NCBI GenBank assembly: GCA_965247255.1
Contig: CBDFGS010000010.1
Location: 372,001 to 436,000, forward strand
Length of the DNA stretch: 64,000 nt
Direction of reading: 5' to 3'
From: CBDFGS01 sp965247255
GTDB taxonomy: Bacteria; Chloroflexota; Dehalococcoidia; Lucifugimonadales; CAUZJF01
Shown here piece by piece: positions 42,357 through 51,301 of this stretch. The position numbers and the translations under genes are program-made. Position 1 is the stretch's first letter, and each line of letters opens with the position of its first letter. Under the pieces are notes generated by a model. The model worked only from the letters and a program-made list of their open reading frames with translations, was not told the DNA's origin and did no database searches.

Positions 42357-43681
42357 GTGCGGCCTCTGCCTTTGAACTGCATCTTCAAGGGGCTGCCCTC
42401 GAAACCATAGGTCTTTCGTATGGCGTTCTCAAGGTAGCGCTCGTAGGAGAAGTGTACCATTTCAGTGCGGTTCACGTAGAACGTAAAACTGGGCGGTCCT
42501 GACTCGTCCTGGGCCACGCTGTAGACCTTTAGCGCGTGGCGGCCCGCCGTCGGCGGAGGATGGCGCGCGAGGGCGTCGAAAACGGTCCGGCGCAGCTCGT
42601 AGCGAGGGAGCCCTTTGCTCCACTCCCCGTATACCGCGCCCGCCTTGTCCATCAGCGCCCCCACGCCAGTCCCCCTCAGCGCGGAGATGAAACACACCGG
42701 AGCGTATGGAGCGAATTTGAAGCGCCCCTTGACGAAGGCTGAAGCGTCTTCCTTGTTGAATTCCAGACCCCGGGCCAGGTCCCACTTGTTGACTGCCAGC
42801 ACAATTCCCTTATAGGAGTCGAGGACGTAGCCGGCAATGTGCGTGTCCTGGCTGGTGGCCAGCTCGGAGACGTCCATTACGAGGACCGCTACGTCCGCGC
42901 GATCGATAGCCTTCACTGTGCGTAGGGCGCTGTACCGCTCGATACCCGGCTGCACACGACCTCGGCGTCTCAAGCCGGCTGTGTCTATTATGAGCACCGA
43001 CCGGCCGCCGACCTCCACAAGTGTGTCCAGCGCGTCCCGCGTCGTCCCAGGCACCTCGCTGACGATGGCCCGCTCTTGCCCCGCGATCATGTTGAATAGC
43101 ACAGACTTGCCGACGTTGGTCCGGCCAACTATGGCCATCCTGAACTCCGCCTCCGGCTCCTCGTAGGGTTGCTCCGGTGGAAACAGGGCGATCACGCGCG
43201 ACATGAGATCGTCTATTCCGACGTTGTGGTACGCGCTTATGGGTACCGGGTCGCCCAGGCCCAGCTCGTAAAATTCGGTCGCCGAGGCGTCTCTGGCCTC
43301 GGTATCGCACTTATTGACCGCAAGTACTATGGGTTTGGGGGACCGGCGCAGCTCGGCCGCTACATCTGAATCGTCGGGAGTGACGCCGGCCTGGACGTCG
43401 ACGAGCACGACGATGACGTCGGCGTCTGACATCGCGACGTCGATCTGCTGTCTGACCTTCTGGGAAAGCTCGCCCTCGGCAAGTGGATCGATGCCACCCG
43501 TATCGACCAGGATGAACGGCTGTTCCCCCCAGACGGTGTCGGTGGCCACCCTGTCACGGGTCGTACCCGAAATGGGCGACACCACCGCGGTGCGCTGCCC
43601 GGCTATGCGGTTGAACAAAGTGGACTTGCCGACGTTGGGCCGCCCAACTATGGCTACAAGAGGCTTTGTCGTAGGTGTCAT
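42353..43681 (-). CDS. der: GTPase Der (EngA), ribosome assembly
   Basis: 442 residues with two tandem G domains: G-R-P-N-V-G-K-S-T-L-F-N (13-24) and G-R-T-N-V-G-K-S-V-L-F-N (about 187), each with D-T-A/G-G and N-K-C-D or N-K-W-D. A KH-like C-terminal domain ends K-G-R-G-R-T. Essential for 50S maturation. It leads the der-plsY-gpsA-methylase set; a dispersed palindrome separates it from argF. Confidence 0.97.
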   Translation of the reverse strand: MTPTTKPLVAIVGRPNVGKSTLFNRIAGQRTAVVSPISGTTRDRVATDTVWGEQPFILVDTGGIDPLAEGELSQKVRQQIDVAMSDADVIVVLVDVQAGVTPDDSDVAAELRRSPKPIVLAVNKCDTEARDASATEFYELGLGDPVPISAYHNVGIDDLMSRVIALFPPEQPYEEPEAEFRMAIVGRTNVGKSVLFNMIAGQERAIVSEVPGTTRDALDTLVEVGGRSVLIIDTAGLRRRGRVQPGIERYSALRTVKAIDRADVAVLVMDVSELATSQDTHIAGYVLDSYKGIVLAVNKWDLARGLEFNKEDASAFVKGRFKFAPYAPVCFISALRGTGVGALMDKAGAVYGEWSKGLPRYELRRTVFDALARHPPPTAGRHALKVYSVAQDESGPPSFTFYVNRTEMVHFSYERYLENAIRKTYGFEGSPLKMQFKGRGRT

Positions 43682-43708
43682 CCGAGATCGCTTTCGTACC
43701 GGGAGAAA

Positions 43709-43729
43709 GGGCGGGTTTGAAACCCGCCC
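43709..43729. repeat. Dispersed palindrome, copy 4
   Basis: Arms GGGCGGGTTT and AAACCCGCCC around one G, followed by CCTAC, between argF and der. Confidence 0.8.
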
Positions 43730-43748
43730 CTACGGCGCACCCGGTAGG

Positions 43749-44660
43749 CTAGGTGAACAGCTCGGCCAGGACCGCTTTCTGTGCGTGGAGCCGGTTCTCC
43801 GCCTGGTCGAACACAACGGAACGAGGATGGTCCAGCATGCCTTGGGAGATCTCTTCCCCTTCGTGGGCTGGCATGTCGTGCATGAATATTGCGTCCGGCT
43901 TGGCATATGCCATGAGCTCTTCGTTGACCTGGTATTCTCCGAATATCTTCAGCCGCTCGGCCCTCTCCTCGTCCTGGCCCATACTCACCCACACGTCGGT
44001 GTAGACTACGTCAGCGCCGCGGGCCGCCTGCTGGGGCAGCTCGACCCAGCCCACGCGAGAGCCATTGAGCGTCGCCCTCTGAACGGCCTCTTCCCAGGGC
44101 TTCGAGGGGACCTGGTGCTCCCTCGGTGACGCCAGAACGAACTCCATCCCCACGGACGCGCACGCAAGGGCCAGGCTGGCGGCGACGTTGTTGCCGTCCC
44201 CCACGAACGCGAGGCGCTGCCCGCCCAGGTCTCCCTTGTGCTCCTGTATGGTCAGCAGGTCGCCCATCGCCTGGCAGGGGTGCTCCAGGTCTGAGAGCGC
44301 ATTGACCACGGGCACCGTGGTGTGTTGCGCCAGTAGCTCCAGGCTCTCGTGGGAAAAGACCCGCGCCACGATGCCGTCCACCCAGCGGTCCAGCACCCGC
44401 GCCACGTCGGCCACCGGCTCGCGCTCGCCAAGGCCAACGTCGTCTCGGCTCAGGTAGAAGCAGTCTCCGCCTAGCTGCCGGATGCCCACCTCGAAGCTGC
44501 TGCGAGTGCGCAGCGACGGCTTCTCGAACAGCAGCGCTATGATCTTGTCCTCCAGCGGCCGAGGCGACTCGCCCTGCTTTATGCGCCGGGCCGCCTCCAC
44601 CAGCACCCCAACCTCGTCAGTCGCCAGGTCAGCGACGGACAGAAAGTCCTTTCCATTCAT
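43749..44660 (-). CDS. argF: Ornithine carbamoyltransferase
   Basis: 303 residues. Carbamoyl-phosphate loop P-S-L-R-T-R-S-S-F-E-V-G and H-P-C-Q-A-M-G-D are intact, and the ornithine loop D-V-W-V-S-M-G-Q is present. The normally H-C-L-P segment reads H-D-M-P-A-H-E-G-E-E-I, so the cysteine that contacts the ornithine amino group is Asp. This may be a lineage variant, as the rest fits ArgF. A clear promoter precedes it. Confidence 0.92.
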   Translation of the reverse strand: MNGKDFLSVADLATDEVGVLVEAARRIKQGESPRPLEDKIIALLFEKPSLRTRSSFEVGIRQLGGDCFYLSRDDVGLGEREPVADVARVLDRWVDGIVARVFSHESLELLAQHTTVPVVNALSDLEHPCQAMGDLLTIQEHKGDLGGQRLAFVGDGNNVAASLALACASVGMEFVLASPREHQVPSKPWEEAVQRATLNGSRVGWVELPQQAARGADVVYTDVWVSMGQDEERAERLKIFGEYQVNEELMAYAKPDAIFMHDMPAHEGEEISQGMLDHPRSVVFDQAENRLHAQKAVLAELFT

Positions 44661-44680
44661 CTCAGCTACCTCGAAGGCCG

Positions 44681-44709
44681 ATAATAAAGCAGGGCACGGG
44701 TGTTAGCAA
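44681..44709 (-). promoter_or_regulatory. Promoter of argF
   Basis: Minus strand TTGCTA (44704-44709), 17 bases, TATTAT (44681-44686). It may also serve the der-plsY-gpsA genes downstream. Confidence 0.6.
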
Positions 44710-45027
44710 GGGAAAGCAACCGCCGGATCAGCTCGGATGCCGGAGGGCGCGCCCCGGCCCAGCTCGCTTCAGAGTTGCCATCGCCTCCCCAGCAGCCAAA
44801 TGGCTAGCCCTTTCCGGCTCTCATAATCACCCGAAAGGGTGATGTCAAACCCCCATAGCGATAGTACGCTGTGGTCGTGAAACTTCGCTCGAAGCTTCTC
44901 GGCGCCTAGGAAGCGCGGCGTTGACTGGCGATATCGAGCTTAGGTAGCATAAGAGTGGTGTGGGAGACGATTCTACTCCCATAAGCTTTCGTGGCGTGCC
45001 GCCGATTCGATACGGAGGAACAACGAG
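44710..45027. other. Intergenic region before the matrixin-like gene
   Basis: No reading frame is convincing. It holds a 7-bp hairpin with a GAAA loop (ATCACCC 44826-44832, GGGTGAT 44837-44843) and the promoter at 44921-44950. Confidence 0.45.
44921..44950 (+). promoter_or_regulatory. Promoter of the matrixin-like gene
   Basis: TTGACT (44921-44926), 18 bases, TAGCAT (44945-44950). The same TTGACT-18 spacing occurs before the DUF4382 lipoprotein gene. Confidence 0.5.
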
Positions 45028-46085
45028 ATGACCTTGAAACGGGCCGGACTAATATCCCTATTCGTTACTGCCTTGGCCATAGCCATGGTACCCCTCTCTG
45101 GGGTTATGGCAGACACCCAGACCTACAGCCTAGCGACGATAACGGACCAGACAATACCCCTGTGGGGTCCGACCTGGAACAAGACTAATGTCACCGTTAT
45201 CGTCAAGGCCAACAACGGGGTGGACCCGGCAGCGGTATCGACGGTCGAACAAGCGGTCCGCGACTGGGACGCGGCCATACATGCCGGGCTAGGCGGGGAT
45301 TCACCGTTCCATCTTGACCTGATCACCGAGGGCAAAGCCGACATCACTATCAGGCCCAAGGGAGGCGGGGGCAGAGTGGCGGGGCAGGCCCTGCAAAACA
45401 GCGATGAGAGCGGCAACTTCATCTCCTGTAAAGTCAACGTCTCCGGCAAGGGCTTCGGAACTGCGAATTCTCTGGATGAGGTCCTGAGTATCGCCCTACA
45501 AGAGATTGGACACTGTCTGGGCCTACTCCATTCGAACAACCCTGCAGACGTGATGTTTGGCACGCTCCAGGCCTCCCCGAACACCGTCATTTCCGAATGC
45601 GACGTGGACGCATGGAAGGCGGTAATGCACTGGCTCCTGGTGGACGGCCCGAGTGCACATCCCCCTCATGATCCCCCCGCGAAGTGGTTTGTGGCACCGG
45701 GGGCGGCGGTGGTGGTGGCGGAGGCGGTGGCGGAACTACTAGCTGGGGCGTCGACGCTGTCGACTGGTCGGAGAAGCTGAAGGGCCGCGGTGGCGCGATG
45801 ATGGACCTGACTCAGACTGTCACCGCGACAGCTGCCGGCGTGACGGTCGATGCCCGCCTGACGTACTTTGGCCCCGACGGCATATATGGTACGGGTGACG
45901 ACGTGACTTATACGGCCAGTGCGCCGACGAGCTCTCAGAGCGAGGTCAGCTTCAAGCTGAGCCGCGCTCCACAGGGCAAGTACAGGGTCGATGTAACGGG
46001 CGGTGCGGGACACACTCCGGCTTTGGACCAAGAGAACCCTTCGTGTTATGACACCAATTCTCACAGCGAGTTCGCCTGTCCATAG
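45028..46085 (+). pseudogene. Secreted matrixin-like metalloprotease, frameshifted
   Basis: ATG 45028 follows GGAGG by nine bases. Frame 1 (45028-45780, 250 residues) starts with a signal peptide (about 1-28) and a matrixin-like domain. The zinc helix reads Q158-E159-I-G-H162-C-L-G-L-L-H168, with V-M176-F as Met-turn, so the first zinc His is Gln (codon CAA at 45499). From 45672 the -1 frame continues with a glycine run and about 115 more residues to 46085 (G-P-D-G-I-Y-G-T-G-D-D-V-T-Y near the middle). C6 (45673-45678) and G5 (45699-45703) runs lie in the overlap. Whether this is decay, a sequence error or programmed slippage is open. Confidence 0.7.
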
Positions 46086-46097
46086 CGATCTTCGATG

Positions 46098-46138
46098 AAA
46101 CGTCACAGGCTGGCATATGTTGCCAGCCTGTGACGTTT
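46098..46138. terminator. Strong bidirectional-type terminator hairpin
   Basis: An 18-bp perfect stem: AAACGTCACAGGCTGGCA (46098-46115) against its complement at 46121-46138, TATGT loop, with A and T runs forming the stem base. It ends the matrixin unit 12 bases after its stop. Confidence 0.75.
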
Positions 46139-46162
46139 GGCACAGTAGCCAGGGGGTTCAAG

Positions 46163-46357
46163 ATGAAACGCGTTCTCTCGGCCGTAGTCATGGGATTGTT
46201 GTTCAGTATTGCCCTCGCTACACCGGTGCTCGCGCGGGGCTACGCGGGTCAGGGCGCGCCGGATGTTGCACAAGATGCTGTTTGTCCGGCATCCGACTTC
46301 TCTGTTGAGTGTGTCGATTTGCCCAACAGGCCACCCCGAGGCGGTCCAGCTCGTTAA
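46163..46357 (+). CDS. Small exported peptide (hypothetical)
   Basis: 64 residues from ATG 46163, with AGGGGG nine to ten bases upstream. The first 24 residues form a classical signal peptide (K-R-V-L-S, hydrophobic core, P-V-L-A-R-G). The mature part of about 40 residues contains two cysteines (V-C-P and E-C-V) that could form one disulfide, and a Pro/Arg/Gly-rich end. No family is recognised. It sits alone behind a terminator. Confidence 0.6.
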   Translation: MKRVLSAVVMGLLFSIALATPVLARGYAGQGAPDVAQDAVCPASDFSVECVDLPNRPPRGGPAR

Positions 46358-46526
46358 AGGCCTAGCGCCGGCTCCGTTACCGCTCTAATCACCCCCTGAT
46401 TACAGAAGCAAGACTTCGGCCAGCAAGTCGCCGCATCTCTGGTCGGACCTCTGCTGGCCGCGCGTTCGTTGCTACACCCCAGAGTCCGCCGACGCCACGT
46501 CTATATGGTCGTGCACGTTCCAGCCT

Positions 46527-46556
46527 TTGACTACGGAATCTGCCCAGAAGTAACAT
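46527..46556 (+). promoter_or_regulatory. Promoter candidate of the DUF4382 lipoprotein gene
   Basis: TTGACT (46527-46532), 18 bases, TAACAT (46551-46556). It places the transcript start next to the GGAGG of the gene. In the preceding gap, TAATCA/TGATTA (46386-46402) and GGCCAGCA/TGCTGGCC (46418-46459) inverted repeats are also present. Confidence 0.45.
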
Positions 46557-46574
46557 GCCCGTTGGAGGATGTCC

Positions 46575-47498
46575 ATGATCACAAGACTATTTGCGCCTCT
46601 CACCATGCTCGCAGTCTTCGCCCTTGCCGCCTGTGGCGGTGGGGAGCCTGAGCCGGCAGCGCCCGGCGCTGGCGATGGGGCCGCTGCGGCCGGAGCGGGA
46701 GCCCCTGCGTCCGGCGCGCCGGCGGTGACCGTGCCGGGCGCCGAGCTATTGCCCGCGGTGCTGCCGCCGGGCACAGGGGAGTTGCAGATGCGCGTCACCG
46801 ATGCGCCCCCCGAAGGGGTGAGCGCCATCGTCGTCACCATCAGCGGCATACAGGTGCACAAGGCCGAGGCCGGCGAGGAGGACGGGTGGATAACGCTGTT
46901 CGCCGTCACCTCCACCGCAGGTACAACATCCACCGAGCCCAGGACGTTCGATCTGGTGCAGGTCACCGGGATCGAACAGGCGCTCGGCACCCAGGTGTTC
47001 GCCGTCGGCAAGTACACCCAGATACGCATGGACGTGGACAGTGTCGTGGTGACCTTCCAGCCCAAGGGCGGGACCACCACAACCAAGAATGCGACGGTCC
47101 CGGGCGACCGGCTGAAAGTGGTGCGCCCGTTTGACGTCGAGGAGGGTCAGGCGACCATCCTCACGCTGGACTTCGACGCCGCCAAGTCGGTCATCATCAC
47201 GGGCCAGGGCGACGTCCGGTTCAAGCCGGTGGTCAAGCTCCTCACGAGGAAAGAGGAGCGAGGCAAGCGTCCCGATGCACAGGCCGGCGAGCGCGGCGGC
47301 AGGCCGGAAGAGAGGGCCACGACGACTGGCGACCGCGGCCAAGGCGGGGTCCAGCCGGGCAGTGGCGCCAGGGGAGGCCGGCCAGGCAGCGGCACGGGCG
47401 GAGGCCAGGGCCAGGGTGGCGGGCGGGCTACGACGACTACCGGCGGCGCCCAAGGGGGCCAGGGCCAGGGTGGCGGCCAGCAGAGTAGCGGCCGCTAG
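46575..47498 (+). CDS. DUF4382-type lipoprotein with Gly/Gln-rich tail
   Basis: 307 residues from ATG 46575, six bases after GGAGG; the ATG at 46569 abuts that site. A lipoprotein signal ends L-A-A-C20-G-G-G. After an Ala/Gly/Pro linker, residues 70-230 match the DUF4382 pattern (L-Q-M-R-V-T-D-A-P, I-V-V-T-I-S-G-I-Q-V-H, G-K-Y-T-Q-I-R-M-D-V-D). The last 80 residues are low-complexity Gly-Gln-Arg-Thr repeats. It probably sits on the outer face of the membrane. Its stop is six bases from the converging permease stop. Confidence 0.82.
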   Translation: MITRLFAPLTMLAVFALAACGGGEPEPAAPGAGDGAAAAGAGAPASGAPAVTVPGAELLPAVLPPGTGELQMRVTDAPPEGVSAIVVTISGIQVHKAEAGEEDGWITLFAVTSTAGTTSTEPRTFDLVQVTGIEQALGTQVFAVGKYTQIRMDVDSVVVTFQPKGGTTTTKNATVPGDRLKVVRPFDVEEGQATILTLDFDAAKSVIITGQGDVRFKPVVKLLTRKEERGKRPDAQAGERGGRPEERATTTGDRGQGGVQPGSGARGGRPGSGTGGGQGQGGGRATTTTGGAQGGQGQGGGQQSSGR

Positions 47499-47504
47499 GA
47501 GGGC

Positions 47505-50500
47505 CTAGTACCCCTCTATCCTGGCGATGGTCTGCAGGTCCGCTCGCCGGATTCCTCGGCTTAGCAGCAATAGAGCGCCGGCGAGCATCCCTAGGAGAAC
47601 AGCGTAGGTAGGCGCCATCAACCCCCAGTTTGTGGTCAATATGAGCGGCGGCACTATGACGTCAGCGCGCTCGGTGACCGCCAGCGGCGATACGATCAGC
47701 TTTGTCATATGGAATCCCACCCAGGAACCCAGGCCCAGACCTACCGTTCCTACCACTACGTGCTCCAGGGCCAGCAGCCCCACTAACTGGCGCTGCGAAA
47801 TCCCCAGAGACATCAGGAAGGCCATCTCCGCCTTTCTACGCCGTGCGAACGACAGCAGGTAGGTGGTATAGCCAATTAGAGCCGCCATGACCGCTACACC
47901 CAGAGAGAGCAGCACCATCGACTTCCACCCCGCCGTGCTGAGTGGGTCGCGGTGAATCGCGTCCAATGCCGCCGCCCTGTCGTGGATACTGACCGGGAAA
48001 TTTCCCAGCGCCGCCATGGCCGCCCTCACGGACATGCGCGCGTCAGGCACCTCGGAGATGAAAAGCTCGTTAGGCTCGACGGGTTCGGGTATTCCCATGA
48101 CGTTGCGGAACGTCAGTACGTTGAGGTGACTCAACAGGTCGTTGATGTCGGCCAGCATGAAGCTCGTACCGTTCACTTTCATCGTTGGGAAGTACTGGAC
48201 TATATCTCGCACTACTGCGAACACCCGTCTTCCGGATATCTGCGCGATCAAGTAATCCCCGACTTCTGATTCGGTCCGCTCGGCGAATGCAGCCGATACG
48301 ACGATCGGCATTGCTCCCCCGGTCGGACTCTGGTAGAAGCCCCTGATGCCGCCGGCGGTTTCCCTTCCGAAGCTGAACAGCCCCGACCTGGCCCCCTCAT
48401 GAGCGTCGCGGGCCGTAGTGACAATTCGGTCGAGAGTCAGTGAAGAGGTCAGGATGGGCATCCATTTTGGTAGCCCGTCGAAGCCCTCACGGTGCTCAAA
48501 GTCCTCGAGCAGGTACTTCTCGGACCGCGGCCCTCTGATGACGTGGATGTCGTCCAGCAGCAGCGCTCCCGGAGTCCCCACCGGGCCCTGCCCCGGCTCG
48601 AAGAGCTGCAAGGAGGCGAGAAAGAGGGGAGGCTGCAACGAGGGAGGGATCTCGACCGTCATCAAATGCCAATCAGGGCCCCCTAGTGCTCCGAGCGATA
48701 CAGGCGTCATGGTCCCGAAACCGTCTTCTAGAGTCATCAACATGGAGACGCCCGGGTACTCTTCCTCGGGCTTTGCCCAGATGCCTATCATGGTCGAGTC
48801 CTCGGGGATCTCAATTCTCTCGACTTGCGGGTGGTGCTGGAGCGCCTGCATGACCTCGTCCAGTGGTTTGGCAGAGAAGTCCTCGCGGTACCACGAAATG
48901 TACTCGAACTCGTGTGAGTCTAGGGCCAACAGCGTGACCAGCTCCGGTCCCAGACTCGCGTTCCCGCGTAGCGCGGCGGACACTGAGGTCACACCCAGTA
49001 TCTCCGAGTACAACCCCTTGAGGAAGCCAGCAGCGCCTGGGACACGATCGTTGATGCTGATACGCAGGTCGGCCCCAATATCGTAGTTGACCCGGTCCTC
49101 CTGGTTCCTGCCCAGGGTCCCACCGACGGTCGTCGCCAGAACGCTAACCCCCGTAACCAGGATCAACAGCATCATGAGCCAGGTATATTGCATCGGGTTG
49201 CGTGACATGTGCCACAGACCGAGCGAGACCCACACGGGCGATGCCCGCCCTGAATAGCGCAATAGTAGAAACAGTACCTGGCCAGGTAATACCGAGACGA
49301 GACCGAGAGCCGGCAAGAAAAGTACCCCGTCGGGCTCTGGCTTCCCAATAAATAGGAACAGGGCTACGAAAACCGCCTGGGACACAAGGCCAATCACCAC
49401 GAATCTAAGCTGCGACGCATGCTGTGTGCCCCAATAGACGAGGCCCGCCACGACAAGCAACGCGACGGGCATCAGCCAGGACAGACCGTTGCCGTGTGCT
49501 GTCTCCCTCACCGCGGTGCCCGTCCCCAGCGCCAGGATCGAACCACCAAACACCAGGTGTAATACGGCTGGCGACTCGCCCGCAAAGAACCGAGCCAGCA
49601 CAGGGAAGAAACGCATAAAAATCAGCGCCACGACGATCAGGAACAGCACCGGAGCGAGAAGCAACGTCTCGTTTATCTCGAGGTCCTTGAGAAGCCCGCC
49701 GACGACAAACTGGCCCCTCGAACTCAACTCCCAGAAAACGAGCCCGCCCAGCACCAGAAGCGCTACGTCAGCGTAGTAGCGCTGTATCAGAGGGACCGAC
49801 GGGGGCCTGGCTGAACGCCTCCGGCTCGCTAGAAGCCCCGCCTTGCTCCCGAACAGCGCGGGTAGCACGTATATGGCGATTGAGACGATTCCGGCCGCTG
49901 CCGCCGCAAGAAACGGCGTGGGCTCCAGGACCACAGGTAGCGTGTCCCCACCTGTCATGTTGTTGAAATAAGGAAGCACGCCCGACACTGCGACTAGTCC
50001 GAACGCTACAGGGACCGCCACGACCACCGCAACGGTCGCTATCGCCGCGCCCTCGAGTCCGTAGAGACGGAAGACCTGCGCTGCGCCCACCCCTCTCGTT
50101 TTCAAAAGTGAGGAGTCGTCATCTCGCCTCTGCACCAGGTATGACACCATCATCGCCAGGAAGAACATGAGGACGACTATCAGGATGGACAGCAGGAGCA
50201 GCAATGGCACGCGGGAGAAGAACGTCCTGCTATCGAACCGGCTCAGCAGGCCCTTGATACCCGAAAACACCTCCGCTCCTGCCAAGCCCTGGCCTAGCTC
50301 GCGCTCGAATCCGGAGATTCTTTGAAGCGCCTCGGGAAGCGGCCACTCCTTCAAACTCTCGGTCGCCACCATGATGAACCAGAAGGAGTCTATTAGAGTG
50401 GAGGGGTACGAGCCGCCCACCGCCTCGACCATGGCGTTCTCCGTTATGAACAACGGCACCGGAGGCTCGGTAGGATCGAAGTCGAGGTCCTGCGCCTCCG

Positions 50501-51251
50501 GATCGGGCTGGACCGCCGGGGGGTTCAAGAAAACAGAAGGATGAGGCTTCCAGTAGTCTTCTGTTGGATCGCTAGCTTCGACGATGCCCGCGATCCAGAC
50601 CGAAATACGTGTGGTGCGACCGAGGTGCGGAGCGACCCTTACAGTATCGCCAACGTCAAGCTTGAACGCCTCTGCACTGGCCGGGCTTATGACCGCCTCG
50701 ATAAGCGGTCCACCTTCCGGTCCCACCTTCACTTCAGGGCCCGCCAATCGCCCTTTGACTACTGTCAGGTGCTTCTCGATGTTGGTGAAATGCCGGAAGT
50801 AGGCGCGGGAGAAGAGTGAGCGTCCCTGGCCCGCCGGTAACTCGTTCGATGGTCGCCACGCGAGAAAGTCCTCGACCGCCAGATATCGCTCGTGGCGATC
50901 GTAAATCGGAGCGATGTGTGTGTCGATGGCGTCGTTTACGAGCCGTTCGGTCCGCGCCAGCGACTCCCCGCTCAGCGGCACGTTCGGTGCATAGGCCGTT
51001 AGATTGGAGTGAGGGCGGCCCAGCGTGTCTATCTCAAGATTCAGAGCTAGACGCTCCAGCGATCTCAGGTAAACAGGCGCGGCCGTGACCAGCACCGAGG
51101 CCACGACGATGCCGATAAAGATGCTCAGCAGGAGTGGCCAGTCGTCCGCGACTCGCTTGTAAATGAGCTTCCGAGTACTGAGGGGATGCACGTTATCGTA
51201 GCTCTCGACACCCACGTTGCGATCAAGGTGCAAGTGAGCGGTCTCCGGCAC
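47505..51251 (-). CDS. Giant FtsX-like ABC-type permease without adjacent ATPase
   Basis: 1248 residues from GTG 51251, which follows TATAGT by five bases. One N-terminal helix (about 40-62) precedes a large extracytoplasmic domain (about 65-345). Next come FtsX-type helices (about 350-480, with R-R-D-D-D-S-S-L-L-K-T-R-G), further helices to about 740, a second periplasmic-like domain (about 760-1110) and a final FtsX block (R-R-K-A-E-M-A-F-L-M-S-L-G). This is the MacB/LolC-like duplicated arrangement. No ABC ATPase gene is near, so its partner is encoded elsewhere or it acts without one. Confidence 0.85.
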   Translation of the reverse strand: MPETAHLHLDRNVGVESYDNVHPLSTRKLIYKRVADDWPLLLSIFIGIVVASVLVTAAPVYLRSLERLALNLEIDTLGRPHSNLTAYAPNVPLSGESLARTERLVNDAIDTHIAPIYDRHERYLAVEDFLAWRPSNELPAGQGRSLFSRAYFRHFTNIEKHLTVVKGRLAGPEVKVGPEGGPLIEAVISPASAEAFKLDVGDTVRVAPHLGRTTRISVWIAGIVEASDPTEDYWKPHPSVFLNPPAVQPDPEAQDLDFDPTEPPVPLFITENAMVEAVGGSYPSTLIDSFWFIMVATESLKEWPLPEALQRISGFERELGQGLAGAEVFSGIKGLLSRFDSRTFFSRVPLLLLLSILIVVLMFFLAMMVSYLVQRRDDDSSLLKTRGVGAAQVFRLYGLEGAAIATVAVVVAVPVAFGLVAVSGVLPYFNNMTGGDTLPVVLEPTPFLAAAAAGIVSIAIYVLPALFGSKAGLLASRRRSARPPSVPLIQRYYADVALLVLGGLVFWELSSRGQFVVGGLLKDLEINETLLLAPVLFLIVVALIFMRFFPVLARFFAGESPAVLHLVFGGSILALGTGTAVRETAHGNGLSWLMPVALLVVAGLVYWGTQHASQLRFVVIGLVSQAVFVALFLFIGKPEPDGVLFLPALGLVSVLPGQVLFLLLRYSGRASPVWVSLGLWHMSRNPMQYTWLMMLLILVTGVSVLATTVGGTLGRNQEDRVNYDIGADLRISINDRVPGAAGFLKGLYSEILGVTSVSAALRGNASLGPELVTLLALDSHEFEYISWYREDFSAKPLDEVMQALQHHPQVERIEIPEDSTMIGIWAKPEEEYPGVSMLMTLEDGFGTMTPVSLGALGGPDWHLMTVEIPPSLQPPLFLASLQLFEPGQGPVGTPGALLLDDIHVIRGPRSEKYLLEDFEHREGFDGLPKWMPILTSSLTLDRIVTTARDAHEGARSGLFSFGRETAGGIRGFYQSPTGGAMPIVVSAAFAERTESEVGDYLIAQISGRRVFAVVRDIVQYFPTMKVNGTSFMLADINDLLSHLNVLTFRNVMGIPEPVEPNELFISEVPDARMSVRAAMAALGNFPVSIHDRAAALDAIHRDPLSTAGWKSMVLLSLGVAVMAALIGYTTYLLSFARRRKAEMAFLMSLGISQRQLVGLLALEHVVVGTVGLGLGSWVGFHMTKLIVSPLAVTERADVIVPPLILTTNWGLMAPTYAVLLGMLAGALLLLSRGIRRADLQTIARIEGY

Positions 51252-51256
51252 CTATT

Positions 51257-51262
51257 ACTATA
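51257..51262 (-). promoter_or_regulatory. -10 box next to the permease start
   Basis: Minus strand TATAGT, five bases before the GTG; a leaderless start is possible. No clear -35. Confidence 0.35.
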
Positions 51263-51301
51263 ACCAATACACCGGCCAAGGGCGAATAGGCCGAGCCCCG
51301 C

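Noticed and set aside
45672..45780. Proven programmed -1 frameshift
   Set aside because: The C6 run gives a possible slip site, but pairing after the slip is imperfect and no downstream stimulator is obvious, so decay or sequence error remains at least as likely.
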